The notes below the pieces were generated by a model. It made no database searches. It had not been told where the DNA came from and was given only the letters and a program-made list of their open reading frames with translations. A stretch of 64,000 nt of DNA from an uncultured Aquimarina sp. (GTDB lineage: Bacteria; Bacteroidota; Bacteroidia; Flavobacteriales; Flavobacteriaceae). The position numbers and the translations under genes were made by a program. Shown piece after piece: positions 53,005 to 61,013 of the stretch. The stretch lies in assembly GCA_947496705.1 (NCBI GenBank), contig CANMDW010000002.1, positions 248,001 through 312,000 on the forward strand, in the 5' to 3' direction. How positions within the stretch are numbered: the stretch's first letter is position 1; every line of letters starts with the position of its first letter.

Positions 53005-54111
53005 TTATTTTTGTAGCGAAATAAGTTTTCCGGTTGTTGCACTTTTTTTGGCAGCTTCCAGAATTTCTACTACAATCATGTTATTTTCCAATGAAGACAT
53101 ATCATAAGGGGGTAAGGTTACTTTACCATTTACCACAGCGGCCAGCAATGCGAAGGGATCATTATGGGGGGCTGCTCGTTCTTCAAGTTTTTCTGATACT
53201 TCTTCTGCATTTTCACTAAGTCGATACCGCAAATCAGATCGATTATCACTAAAAATATATCCTTTTTTTCCATAGATCTCCATATCTTTTCTTGCGATGG
53301 GCCAGTTCCATGATGCTTGTATGATTCCCTGCATTTTGGGATATTTTAAAAGTATAGTGGCTTCATCCTCAACCCTGGGGTATAGGTCGGGTTTGATGGT
53401 TTGCGTCATGGCAAAGACCGATTCTGGCAGCTGGCCCTTGGTAAGCCAAACAATCAGATTAGCACCATAACAACCGAAATCGGGTAAAGCTCCGCCACCA
53501 TTCGCTACAGGATCGGTAAGCCAATCCAGAAACTCCTGGTTGATGCCCAATTCGATAGGGCCTTTGTGCCCGTCGTGTACTACTACCTTGCGCAAATCGC
53601 CAATATCGCCTTGTTGCACCATCTCATATGCCCTATGATTGCTGGCATACCAACTGGTTTCGTAATTAGTTAGTAGGTGAATTTTATGTTTTTCAGCCAA
53701 TACTTTCATCTGTAATGCATGTGCAGTATTCACCGCCAACGGTTTTTCGACCATCACATGAATACCTGAGGGGGCACAGGTCTGCACTACTTCAAGATGG
53801 TCATAAATGGTGCCAAAGGCAGTTACGGCTTCGGGTTGTGTGGCCTGTATCATGGCTTCTATGGTGTTATAAACAATATCCATCGAAAAGCCATGCTGTT
53901 TTGCATAGCGTTTGGCCAGTTCTTTGTTTGGTTCAGCAATCCCCACAATTTTAATATCTCCTCGATCTGGTCTGCCTAATATCCAATGAACATGAGTATG
54001 GGTTAATCCAACAACACCTACTTTTAAGGGTTTTGATGATTTTGGGTTATATGAAGTTTGTGACTGCATAAATAATGAACAAAATGTACATAAAAACAGA
54101 AGGTTTCTCAT
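53005..54111 (-). CDS. Exported Gfo/Idh/MocA family oxidoreductase
   Basis: This 368-residue protein has a signal peptide (MRNLLFLCTFCSLFMQSQ), an N-terminal Rossmann domain starting LKVGVVGLTHTHVHW, the conserved EKPLA motif (VMVEKPLAV) and a C-terminal substrate domain with GGGALPDFGCYGANLI. It probably oxidises or reduces a sugar or sugar acid with tightly bound NAD(P). Export suggests a periplasmic enzyme of the type common in Bacteroidetes sugar metabolism. It follows the two PPK2 genes by 51 bp and may be in the same transcript. Confidence 0.9.
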   Translation of the reverse strand: MRNLLFLCTFCSLFMQSQTSYNPKSSKPLKVGVVGLTHTHVHWILGRPDRGDIKIVGIAEPNKELAKRYAKQHGFSMDIVYNTIEAMIQATQPEAVTAFGTIYDHLEVVQTCAPSGIHVMVEKPLAVNTAHALQMKVLAEKHKIHLLTNYETSWYASNHRAYEMVQQGDIGDLRKVVVHDGHKGPIELGINQEFLDWLTDPVANGGGALPDFGCYGANLIVWLTKGQLPESVFAMTQTIKPDLYPRVEDEATILLKYPKMQGIIQASWNWPIARKDMEIYGKKGYIFSDNRSDLRYRLSENAEEVSEKLEERAAPHNDPFALLAAVVNGKVTLPPYDMSSLENNMIVVEILEAAKKSATTGKLISLQK

Positions 54112-54162
54112 GAGATTGTTTGGTTTTAACCGTAATTGGGAAAATCCTATATTATTTATAAA

Positions 54163-54963
54163 TCAGTCCTTTTTCGCATACGGAATGGTGTTTAAAACAT
54201 GTTGAATAGCTTCAATCCTGGCTTTGGTTTTTCGATCTGCTTCAATAACCACCCAGGGAGAAAGCTCTGTATCGGTGTGTTCAAACATCTTGAGCTTATA
54301 CTTCGTATATTCATCCCAAAGCTCCTGTGCTCTTTCGTCTACCGGTGTCATTTTCCACTTCTTCAAGGGGCTGGTTTGTATATCTTTAAAACGACATTTT
54401 TGTTCTTCTTTAGTAATAGAAAAATAGAGTTTGATTAGATGAGTATCTGACTCTAAAATCATTCTTTCAAAGTCATTTACCTGTCCCATAAAAGTTTTAT
54501 ATTGTTTCTGTGTACAAAAATCATTTACCGGTTCTACCACGGCTCGGTTATACCAGCTGCGGTCAAAAAGCACCATTTCTCCTGGCATTGGCAGTTGGTT
54601 CACATAACGTTGAAAATACCATTGTCCTTTTTCTTCGCTAGTTGGTTTTGGAAGGGCTACCTTGCGAAAATGCCTTGGGTTTAAATGTGCTGTAAGCCGA
54701 CGGATGGCGCCTCCTTTTCCTGCAGCATCACGACCCTCAAAAATAATGACGATTTTTTTCTCGTTTGTAATGTACCAATTTTGAAGTTTGATAAGTTCGA
54801 CCTGAAGCTCTTTTAATTGAATTTCATATTTGGTCATCCTGAGCGCCTTTACAACATCGGTTTTTTTATCTCCATAAAGATACCTTAACCCAATAGGAGA
54901 ATTTAGTATTTCCAGGTCTTCTTCAGAAAAACCTATGCCTTTTGTTTTTTGAACTGTTGTCAT
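54163..54963 (-). CDS. Polyphosphate kinase 2, copy 2 of a tandem pair
   Basis: This 266-residue single-domain PPK2 has the Walker A region FEGRDAAGKGGAIRRLTAHL near residues 75-94, Walker B FDRSWYNRAVVEP near 134-146, and the lid segment FKDIQTSPLKKWKMTPVD. PPK2 enzymes transfer phosphate between polyphosphate and nucleotides, mostly NDP to NTP (class I) or NMP to NDP. It starts three bases after the stop of its paralogue, and the two are about half identical, so this is an old tandem duplication with possibly different nucleotide preference. Confidence 0.92.
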   Translation of the reverse strand: MTTVQKTKGIGFSEEDLEILNSPIGLRYLYGDKKTDVVKALRMTKYEIQLKELQVELIKLQNWYITNEKKIVIIFEGRDAAGKGGAIRRLTAHLNPRHFRKVALPKPTSEEKGQWYFQRYVNQLPMPGEMVLFDRSWYNRAVVEPVNDFCTQKQYKTFMGQVNDFERMILESDTHLIKLYFSITKEEQKCRFKDIQTSPLKKWKMTPVDERAQELWDEYTKYKLKMFEHTDTELSPWVVIEADRKTKARIEAIQHVLNTIPYAKKD

Positions 54964-54966
54964 GTA

Positions 54967-55812
54967 TCAAATATCAATTTGTTCTATATATCGGTAATAT
55001 CGTAAAATTACATTAGGATCTGGTAGTAATATAGTCTTTGCCTGCGACTTACCCGTGTAATCAAATCTCGAAAGTACATATCGCATACTCTCTAGACGAG
55101 CGATCTTTTTACTGTTGGTTTTTACAATAATCCACGGGCTAAAAGTGTTATGTGTTTTAGAGAACATCTGCTCTTTATATTTGGTGTATTTATTCCATAA
55201 TTGCTGTCCTTTCACATCAACCGGGCTGAATTTCCACATTTTTAAGGGATTTTCTAACCTCGCATCAAAACGTTTTTTTTGTTCTTCTTTTGAGATAGAG
55301 AACCAAAACTTGATTACAATGACACCATCCTCATATAGCATATGTTCAAAACCGGGTACTTGTACCATGAATTTGTCGTACTGCTTTTTGGTACAAAATC
55401 CCATAACAGGCTCAACGACGGCTCTGTTATACCAACTTCGATCAAAAAACACAATCTCTCCCGGATTTGGCAATTCTTTGATATATCTTCTGAAATACCA
55501 TTGCCCTTTTTCGACTTCGGTGGGTTTTGAGAGGGCAACGATTCGCATAGATCGAGGGTTTAAGTGCTCTGTAAACCGTTTTATAGACCCTCCTTTTCCG
55601 GCGGCATCCCTACCTTCAAAAATGACTGCCACCCGAAGCTTTTTTTTAGCGATCCATTGTTGGAGATTTACCAACTCTGCCTGAAGCAACCTTAACTCTT
55701 CTTCATAACGCAACTTCTGTAAAATTTTAGAAATATCGATATTTTTTTGATCGGCGATACTTATAAGATGTTTCCGTTTGGAAACTTTAGTTAACTCTTC
55801 TATTGTAAACAT
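54967..55812 (-). CDS. Polyphosphate kinase 2, copy 1 of a tandem pair
   Basis: This 281-residue PPK2 has the same active-site motifs as its neighbour: FEGRDAAGKGGSIKRFTEHL, FDRSWYNRAVVEP and a lid FDARLENPLKMWKFSPVD. It has a longer C-terminal tail ending in YYRYIEQIDI. It is the first gene of a run PPK2-PPK2-Gfo/Idh/MocA on the minus strand. Conserved residues are intact in both copies, so neither is decaying. Which nucleotide each uses cannot be read from sequence. Confidence 0.92.
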   Translation of the reverse strand: MFTIEELTKVSKRKHLISIADQKNIDISKILQKLRYEEELRLLQAELVNLQQWIAKKKLRVAVIFEGRDAAGKGGSIKRFTEHLNPRSMRIVALSKPTEVEKGQWYFRRYIKELPNPGEIVFFDRSWYNRAVVEPVMGFCTKKQYDKFMVQVPGFEHMLYEDGVIVIKFWFSISKEEQKKRFDARLENPLKMWKFSPVDVKGQQLWNKYTKYKEQMFSKTHNTFSPWIIVKTNSKKIARLESMRYVLSRFDYTGKSQAKTILLPDPNVILRYYRYIEQIDI

Positions 55813-55950
55813 AGAGTTTATGATTTGTTATTGATTAAAGATAAAAAGAAAAATGGAACTATCGTGATACTTTTTGGAACCAGGGTTATAGTCCATAGCT
55901 TGTATATAAGTTAAACTTGCAACACCAAATAACTTTAAAAATTAAATATC

Positions 55951-57228
55951 ATGAAAAAAACATTATTTTTTCTTTTTGCAAGTATCATAATTGCACCATT
56001 GTTTTCACAGGTATGGGGTCAAACCAATGTTTTCCCAGATTCAGGAGATGTTGGCATAGGTACTACTCAACCTGGAGCCCTTTTAGATGTAAGACAGGAA
56101 AATAATATACAAACTGAAGGGCAAGTAAGAATCGAACAAAAATCGCCAAGTTCAGGCAACGAATCGAGATTATATCTTAAAGCAGATACACGGTTATTTA
56201 GTGAGGGAGGGGCATCCATACAAGCACAGCATAATAGTGGAAATTCAAATCTTGTATTAAACCCGAACGGGGGGCGAACAGGAGTGGGCCCTGCTGTCAA
56301 TGGATTAGAAGGAACATTTCATGTCATGGAAAATGATAATGACATGGATACTATGGTATTAGATGTTCTTACCCATGAAGAGAATCCTAATCTGGTTTTT
56401 TCTAAACTATCGCGTCAAGCAGCAAATATTAGATTAATCGGAATACACAGGCCTGAAGAATTGCAATTTCAGATTTCAAGGGATTGGGGGAATATTAATA
56501 TGAGGACAACGTTGGCTATGCTAAAAGGTGGAAATATTCAGGTAGGTCAAGATAATGGAACCGCAGGATTTTCAGATGGCGAATTCAAACCTAGTGCCAG
56601 AGGTATCCTTTATGGAGATGCAGGTGCTGTCTTTGATAATAACAATAGTGGGCTGAATATATCCGGAAGGGGTAAGCTGCGATTTTGGGTTAATGAAAGA
56701 ACATCCAATGCAAGAGAAGCGATGACCATTCATGAAAATGGGGATATATCTTCACGGTTTAATCTTCTGATAAATAAGACCACAGCAAAAACTATTGAAA
56801 TTACAGGAGGCTCGGATCTTGCTGAACCCTTTGATGTTATCAATGAGGGAAGTATCATTCCCGGATTAGTAGTTGCCATTGACGCTGAAAATCCTGGCCA
56901 GCTGAAACTGGCCGATAAAGCCTATGATCATACTGTGGCAGGTATTATAAGTGGTGCCGGCGGGGTGCACCCGGGAATGATTATGAGTAAAAAAGACTCA
57001 AACCTTGATGGAGCATTTCCCGTAGCATTAACAGGAAGAGTGTATTGCTGGGTAGATGCTACAAAACATCCTGTAGTCCCTGGTGACCTTCTTACAACCT
57101 CAGATCTGAAAGGTTTTGCGATGAAAGCAGTAGATTATGAAAAGGCAAAAGGAGCTATTATTGGTAAAGCCATGTCTAAGCTGGATGAAGAGAAAGGATT
57201 GGTACTCGTGCTGGTTTCGCTTCAATAA
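55951..57228 (+). CDS. Secreted fibre-like repeat protein
   Basis: This 425-residue protein has a signal peptide (MKKTLFFLFASIIIAPLFSQ) and a GDVGIGTTQPGALLDV motif near residue 32, the stalk-type repeat start found in phage tail fibres and Bacteroidetes surface proteins. Glycine- and asparagine-rich beta segments follow (SNLVLNPNGGRTGVGP, KGGNIQVGQDNGTAGF), and the C-terminal 120 residues (from IIPGLVVAIDAENPGQLKLA) resemble the end domain of such fibres. A trimeric secreted fibre is likely; its partner is unknown. It precedes a T9SS-sorted protein by 11 bp, so the two are one operon. Confidence 0.7.
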   Translation: MKKTLFFLFASIIIAPLFSQVWGQTNVFPDSGDVGIGTTQPGALLDVRQENNIQTEGQVRIEQKSPSSGNESRLYLKADTRLFSEGGASIQAQHNSGNSNLVLNPNGGRTGVGPAVNGLEGTFHVMENDNDMDTMVLDVLTHEENPNLVFSKLSRQAANIRLIGIHRPEELQFQISRDWGNINMRTTLAMLKGGNIQVGQDNGTAGFSDGEFKPSARGILYGDAGAVFDNNNSGLNISGRGKLRFWVNERTSNAREAMTIHENGDISSRFNLLINKTTAKTIEITGGSDLAEPFDVINEGSIIPGLVVAIDAENPGQLKLADKAYDHTVAGIISGAGGVHPGMIMSKKDSNLDGAFPVALTGRVYCWVDATKHPVVPGDLLTTSDLKGFAMKAVDYEKAKGAIIGKAMSKLDEEKGLVLVLVSLQ

Positions 57229-57239
57229 AAAAACAAAAT

Positions 57240-57836
57240 ATGATGAAAAAAACAAACTATATTCTTGTTGTTATTGGTTTCTATATGTTGGGTATAGCAG
57301 CATCTGTTGCACAATCCATAGATTACAGGATTCAAATACAGCATAAAGAAAAAAATAAAGAGATTATAGAATATCATAGTGCCAAAGACGCGATGAAGGC
57401 AACTTCTCATAACAGTATAGTCACTCTTATTTCTGGTAAAGAACAAATAGCCGAATCTATGATCTTAAAAACACCATTAATTATTGAGTCTAAAGGTGGG
57501 GCCTTGTTATTAGGAGGCGTTTTTGAAGACCTGGAATCCAACGTTCAGAATAAAGAGGTGATCCCTTTGTTGGATATCAATAATTATCCAAACCCATTTA
57601 AGAAAGAAACGGTGTTTCGGTATGAATTGCCTTTTGATACCAAAGTCATGATTAAAGTGTATGATATAAGAGGTCGTGAAATGATTACTCTGGTAGATAA
57701 AGAAGAGAAAGCAGGAGTAAAAACATTGACATGGAATGGTAATGGTAGTGCTGGTAAAAAACTAAATCCTGGCATATACATCAGTATTATTTCCTTTGAT
57801 CAACATAAAGAAACCCGAAGGATTGTTATAGAATAA
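57240..57836 (+). CDS. Small T9SS-sorted protein next to the fibre protein
   Basis: This 198-residue protein has a signal peptide (MMKKTNYILVVIGFYMLGIAASVAQ), a short central part of about 80 residues without a known domain, and a type A T9SS C-terminal domain from NYPNPFKKETVFRYELPFD to a basic TRRIVIE end. The short middle and the full sorting domain suggest it is a carrier or anchor at the cell surface. It lies 11 bp after the fibre-like gene, so it probably escorts or anchors that protein, which is inference. A start at 57243 is equally possible. Confidence 0.78.
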   Translation: MMKKTNYILVVIGFYMLGIAASVAQSIDYRIQIQHKEKNKEIIEYHSAKDAMKATSHNSIVTLISGKEQIAESMILKTPLIIESKGGALLLGGVFEDLESNVQNKEVIPLLDINNYPNPFKKETVFRYELPFDTKVMIKVYDIRGREMITLVDKEEKAGVKTLTWNGNGSAGKKLNPGIYISIISFDQHKETRRIVIE

Positions 57837-57918
57837 GTGCACTAAGAAAGAACTCAGGAAGAGTTCTAAAAGAAAAACTTGTTTGCCAGAATTCTGGCTT
57901 ACTGGTTTTATTCTGAGC

Positions 57919-57977
57919 GTATCCCATCCTTATAAAATAAGTGAATTTTGTTTAGAGTTTATTTTTGGGGTGGGATA
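57919..57977. repeat. Inverted repeat after the T9SS gene
   Basis: TATCCCATCC and GGGTGGGATA form a 10-bp stem with one mismatch over a 39-nt AT-rich loop, about 80 bases after the stop of the T9SS-sorted gene. It may terminate this operon, but the loop is long. Nothing else is seen between 57837 and 58096. Confidence 0.35.
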
Positions 57978-58096
57978 TTTCTGTGATACAAGTTCACTAT
58001 TCAATCCATTAAACCCTGAAATTTTATAGTTAAAGCAACGTTGTTTACTTTGAAAGCAGGCTGCAAAACCAACTTTTACTGCTTTCCTTCATACAC

Positions 58097-58867
58097 TTAC
58101 CACATCGATCTGATATGTTCATCGGGTAACAGCATGAGTACATTTTCAATAAATTCTTCATCAAAATTAAAAGTCCAAATCGTAACTTTATCACGAAATA
58201 TTGACCTTTCTATAGTGTTTTGATCCCATATAATTTTATCATCAGTGTATGTTGTATTATTGTCATTTTCATTTGCAACACGAAAAAAGTAACTATACCG
58301 AATAGGGTTATGAGAAGTAGACATAGAACCAATATGAGCATCATATAAATGTTTTCTTAGCTGCTTCCTTATTTTCTCGATTACATAGGCTAAGTATTTT
58401 TTATCATCACGACTTAGCAATATAGCGCCGTCATCAAATGCATATTTGTGCAGGTCAATTGAGTGTTGAGCTTCCTTTATACATGGATAGTAAATAGCTT
58501 TTTGATGCTTGGTACTACTTATAAGCCCCATACTTTCCTTTATTAAGGCAATTAGATGGCAGTTATAGTCTTTTTCTTCTAAATTATAATTAAATTTAAC
58601 ACAATAATATCCTAAAGGTTGTTGTATGAATGGGCAATCTATATCGGGAAAGTTTAATGAGTTGTACATATGTGGTATCTCTACAAATTGATAACCTCCT
58701 ATATAAAACCCTTGCCGGTTAGATAGTTTCTCATTTTCCAGAGTGAAGCCCCACTTAAGCATAGCAGCAACAAAATCTTCTTTCCATTTTCCATGAAGTT
58801 TATAGTACGGATTTCTGATTTGAACTATTAAGTCAAATGTATCTATGATATTTTCTTGTTTGCTCAT
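58097..58867 (-). CDS. Protein of unknown function, 256 residues
   Basis: I do not recognise this protein. It has no signal peptide or membrane segment and reads as an ordinary soluble protein rich in Tyr, Asp, Glu and Lys; six cysteines are scattered (for example near FPDIDCPFIQQPLGYYCVKF). The composition, length and normal start support a real gene. It is isolated on the minus strand between the fibre operon and the divergent parE, so its context gives no clue. A nuclease-like or effector role would be pure guesswork. Confidence 0.6.
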   Translation of the reverse strand: MSKQENIIDTFDLIVQIRNPYYKLHGKWKEDFVAAMLKWGFTLENEKLSNRQGFYIGGYQFVEIPHMYNSLNFPDIDCPFIQQPLGYYCVKFNYNLEEKDYNCHLIALIKESMGLISSTKHQKAIYYPCIKEAQHSIDLHKYAFDDGAILLSRDDKKYLAYVIEKIRKQLRKHLYDAHIGSMSTSHNPIRYSYFFRVANENDNNTTYTDDKIIWDQNTIERSIFRDKVTIWTFNFDEEFIENVLMLLPDEHIRSMW

Positions 58868-59032
58868 GATTTCAGTAAGATAGAAAGAAGTGATTATACC
58901 ATATTTCTCATATATTACAAATATAACAATTGCATATATGTACAGATGCCTTCCTAAAAGCTAAACTATTGCATACCAAATATCAACAAAATTCGTTATC
59001 GATTTGTTAATTACTTTGTAAGGAGGCTGTTT

Positions 59033-59040
59033 TAATTTTG
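59033..59040 (+). promoter_or_regulatory. -7 element upstream of parE
   Basis: TAATTTTG matches TAnnTTTG 43 bases before the parE start. TTTG sequences upstream (59003 and 59015) are at spacings of 26 and 14, outside the usual 17-23, so only the -7 element is supported. Confidence 0.35.
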
Positions 59041-59082
59041 TAAGCGAAACCTTATATTAGCGGGCATTCTACCCAAAATTTT

Positions 59083-60942
59083 ATGAGTAACGAAACCAAA
59101 TATACCGAAGATAATATACGATCCCTCGACTGGAAAGAGCATATACGTATGCGACCCGGGATGTATATCGGGAAACTAGGCGATGGATCTTCTGCAGATG
59201 ACGGAATCTATATTTTATTAAAAGAGGTACTTGATAACTCGATCGACGAATATGTCATGGGAGCCGGTAAAACGATCGACATCTCTATTCAGGGAGACAA
59301 AGTAGTCGTTAGAGACTATGGTCGTGGGATTCCATTAGGTAAAGTAGTCGATGTGGTATCTAAAATGAATACCGGTGGTAAATATGATTCGAGGGCATTT
59401 AAGAAATCTGTCGGGCTAAATGGAGTAGGTACCAAGGCGGTAAATGCATTGTCTGCTTTCTTCAAAGTTGAGTCAACACGGGAAGGCAAATCGGCTTCGG
59501 CAGAATTCGAAAAAGGAAACCTGACCAATCAGGAAACATTGGTGGAGACCTCACGTCGACGAGGTACCAAAGTATCCTTTGTACCCGATGAAACGATCTT
59601 TAAACATTATAAATATCGCACAGAGTATGTAGCAAAGATGCTAAAGAACTATGTGTATCTCAATCCGGGATTGACAATACTCTTTAATGGGGAGAAATAT
59701 TTTTCAGAAAATGGTTTAAAAGACCTGCTTTCAGATACCATTAACCAAGACGATAGATTGTATGATATCATTCATCTTAAAGGGGATGATATTGAAATTG
59801 CAATTACCCATAGTAAAACACAGTATAGCGAAGAGTATCATTCTTTTGTGAACGGGCAGCATACTACTCAGGGAGGAACACACCTGGCAGCATTTCGAGA
59901 AGCGGTGGTAAAAACAATCAGAGAGTTTTATGGTAAAAACTATGAAGCCAGTGATATTCGTAAATCGATTGTATCTGCTATAAGTATCAAAGTAATGGAA
60001 CCGGTTTTTGAAAGTCAGACCAAAACCAAATTAGGATCGACCGATATGGGAGGAGGTTTACCTACGGTAAGAACCTATATCAATGATTTTGTAAAAACCT
60101 ATCTGGATAACTTTCTCCATAAGAATCCTGATACGGCAGAGAAACTACAACGCAAAATATTGCAGGCAGAACGCGAGCGTAAAGATCTGTCCGGAATTCG
60201 TAAACTCGCCAAAGAGCGCGCCAAAAAAGCCAGCTTGCACAATAAAAAATTAAGAGATTGCCGTGTTCATCTTACCGATAGTAAAAAAGACCGCAACCTC
60301 GAGAGTACCTTATTTATTACCGAGGGAGACTCAGCAAGTGGATCTATCACCAAATCGCGCGATGTAAATACACAAGCCGTTTTTAGCTTACGCGGAAAAC
60401 CGTTGAATAGCTATAATATGAGTAAGAAGATTGTATATGAAAATGAAGAATTCAATCTCTTACAGGCAGCATTAAATATTGAAGAATCACTAGAAGATCT
60501 GCGATACAATAATATAGTAATAGCTACAGATGCCGATGTAGATGGAATGCATATACGACTATTGCTGATTACCTTTTTTTTACAGTTCTTCCCAGAAGTA
60601 ATCAAAGAAGGACATTTGTATATTTTACAGACTCCATTATTCAGGGTACGTAATAAAAAAGAAACCATCTATTGTTATTCTGAACAGGAAAAAAGAGATG
60701 CCATTGCAAAACTATCGGGTAAGCCAGAGATTACACGATTTAAAGGACTTGGTGAAATTTCGCCCGATGAGTTTGTGCATTTTATAGGAGATGATATACG
60801 CCTGGATCCTGTGATGCTTGATAAAGAAAGATCTATCGAAGAACTATTGTCATTTTATATGGGAAAAAATACTCCGCAACGACAGGAATTTATTATAGAT
60901 AACCTAAAAGTAGAATTGGATACCGTAGAGGAAGAAATGTAA
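59083..60942 (+). CDS. parE: DNA topoisomerase IV subunit B
   Basis: This 619-residue protein is the ATPase subunit of a type IIA topoisomerase: GHKL ATPase with [13 protein letters not shown] and the [11 protein letters not shown] lid, a transducer domain, and TOPRIM with EGDSASGS near residue 414 and the metal motif TDADVDGMH near 483. It lacks the insertion common in many GyrB proteins and is directly followed by a ParC-type subunit gene, so topoisomerase IV is preferred over gyrase. The pair separates linked daughter chromosomes. The 71-bp gap suggests co-transcription with parC. Confidence 0.93.
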   Translation: MSNETKYTEDNIRSLDWKEHIRMRPGMYIGKLGDGSSADDGIYILLKEVLDNSIDEYVMGAGKTIDISIQGDKVVVRDYGRGIPLGKVVDVVSKMNTGGKYDSRAFKKSVGLNGVGTKAVNALSAFFKVESTREGKSASAEFEKGNLTNQETLVETSRRRGTKVSFVPDETIFKHYKYRTEYVAKMLKNYVYLNPGLTILFNGEKYFSENGLKDLLSDTINQDDRLYDIIHLKGDDIEIAITHSKTQYSEEYHSFVNGQHTTQGGTHLAAFREAVVKTIREFYGKNYEASDIRKSIVSAISIKVMEPVFESQTKTKLGSTDMGGGLPTVRTYINDFVKTYLDNFLHKNPDTAEKLQRKILQAERERKDLSGIRKLAKERAKKASLHNKKLRDCRVHLTDSKKDRNLESTLFITEGDSASGSITKSRDVNTQAVFSLRGKPLNSYNMSKKIVYENEEFNLLQAALNIEESLEDLRYNNIVIATDADVDGMHIRLLLITFFLQFFPEVIKEGHLYILQTPLFRVRNKKETIYCYSEQEKRDAIAKLSGKPEITRFKGLGEISPDEFVHFIGDDIRLDPVMLDKERSIEELLSFYMGKNTPQRQEFIIDNLKVELDTVEEEM

Positions 60943-61013
60943 GGAATTATCAACTACCCACATTTGGGTGATTACGACTTTACAACTTATAAAATAAGCC
61001 CCTAGAATTATAT

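Noticed and set aside
55951..57836. Prophage tail genes
   Set aside because: The fibre-like protein has a signal peptide and is paired with a T9SS-sorted protein. No capsid, terminase, integrase or lysis gene is nearby.
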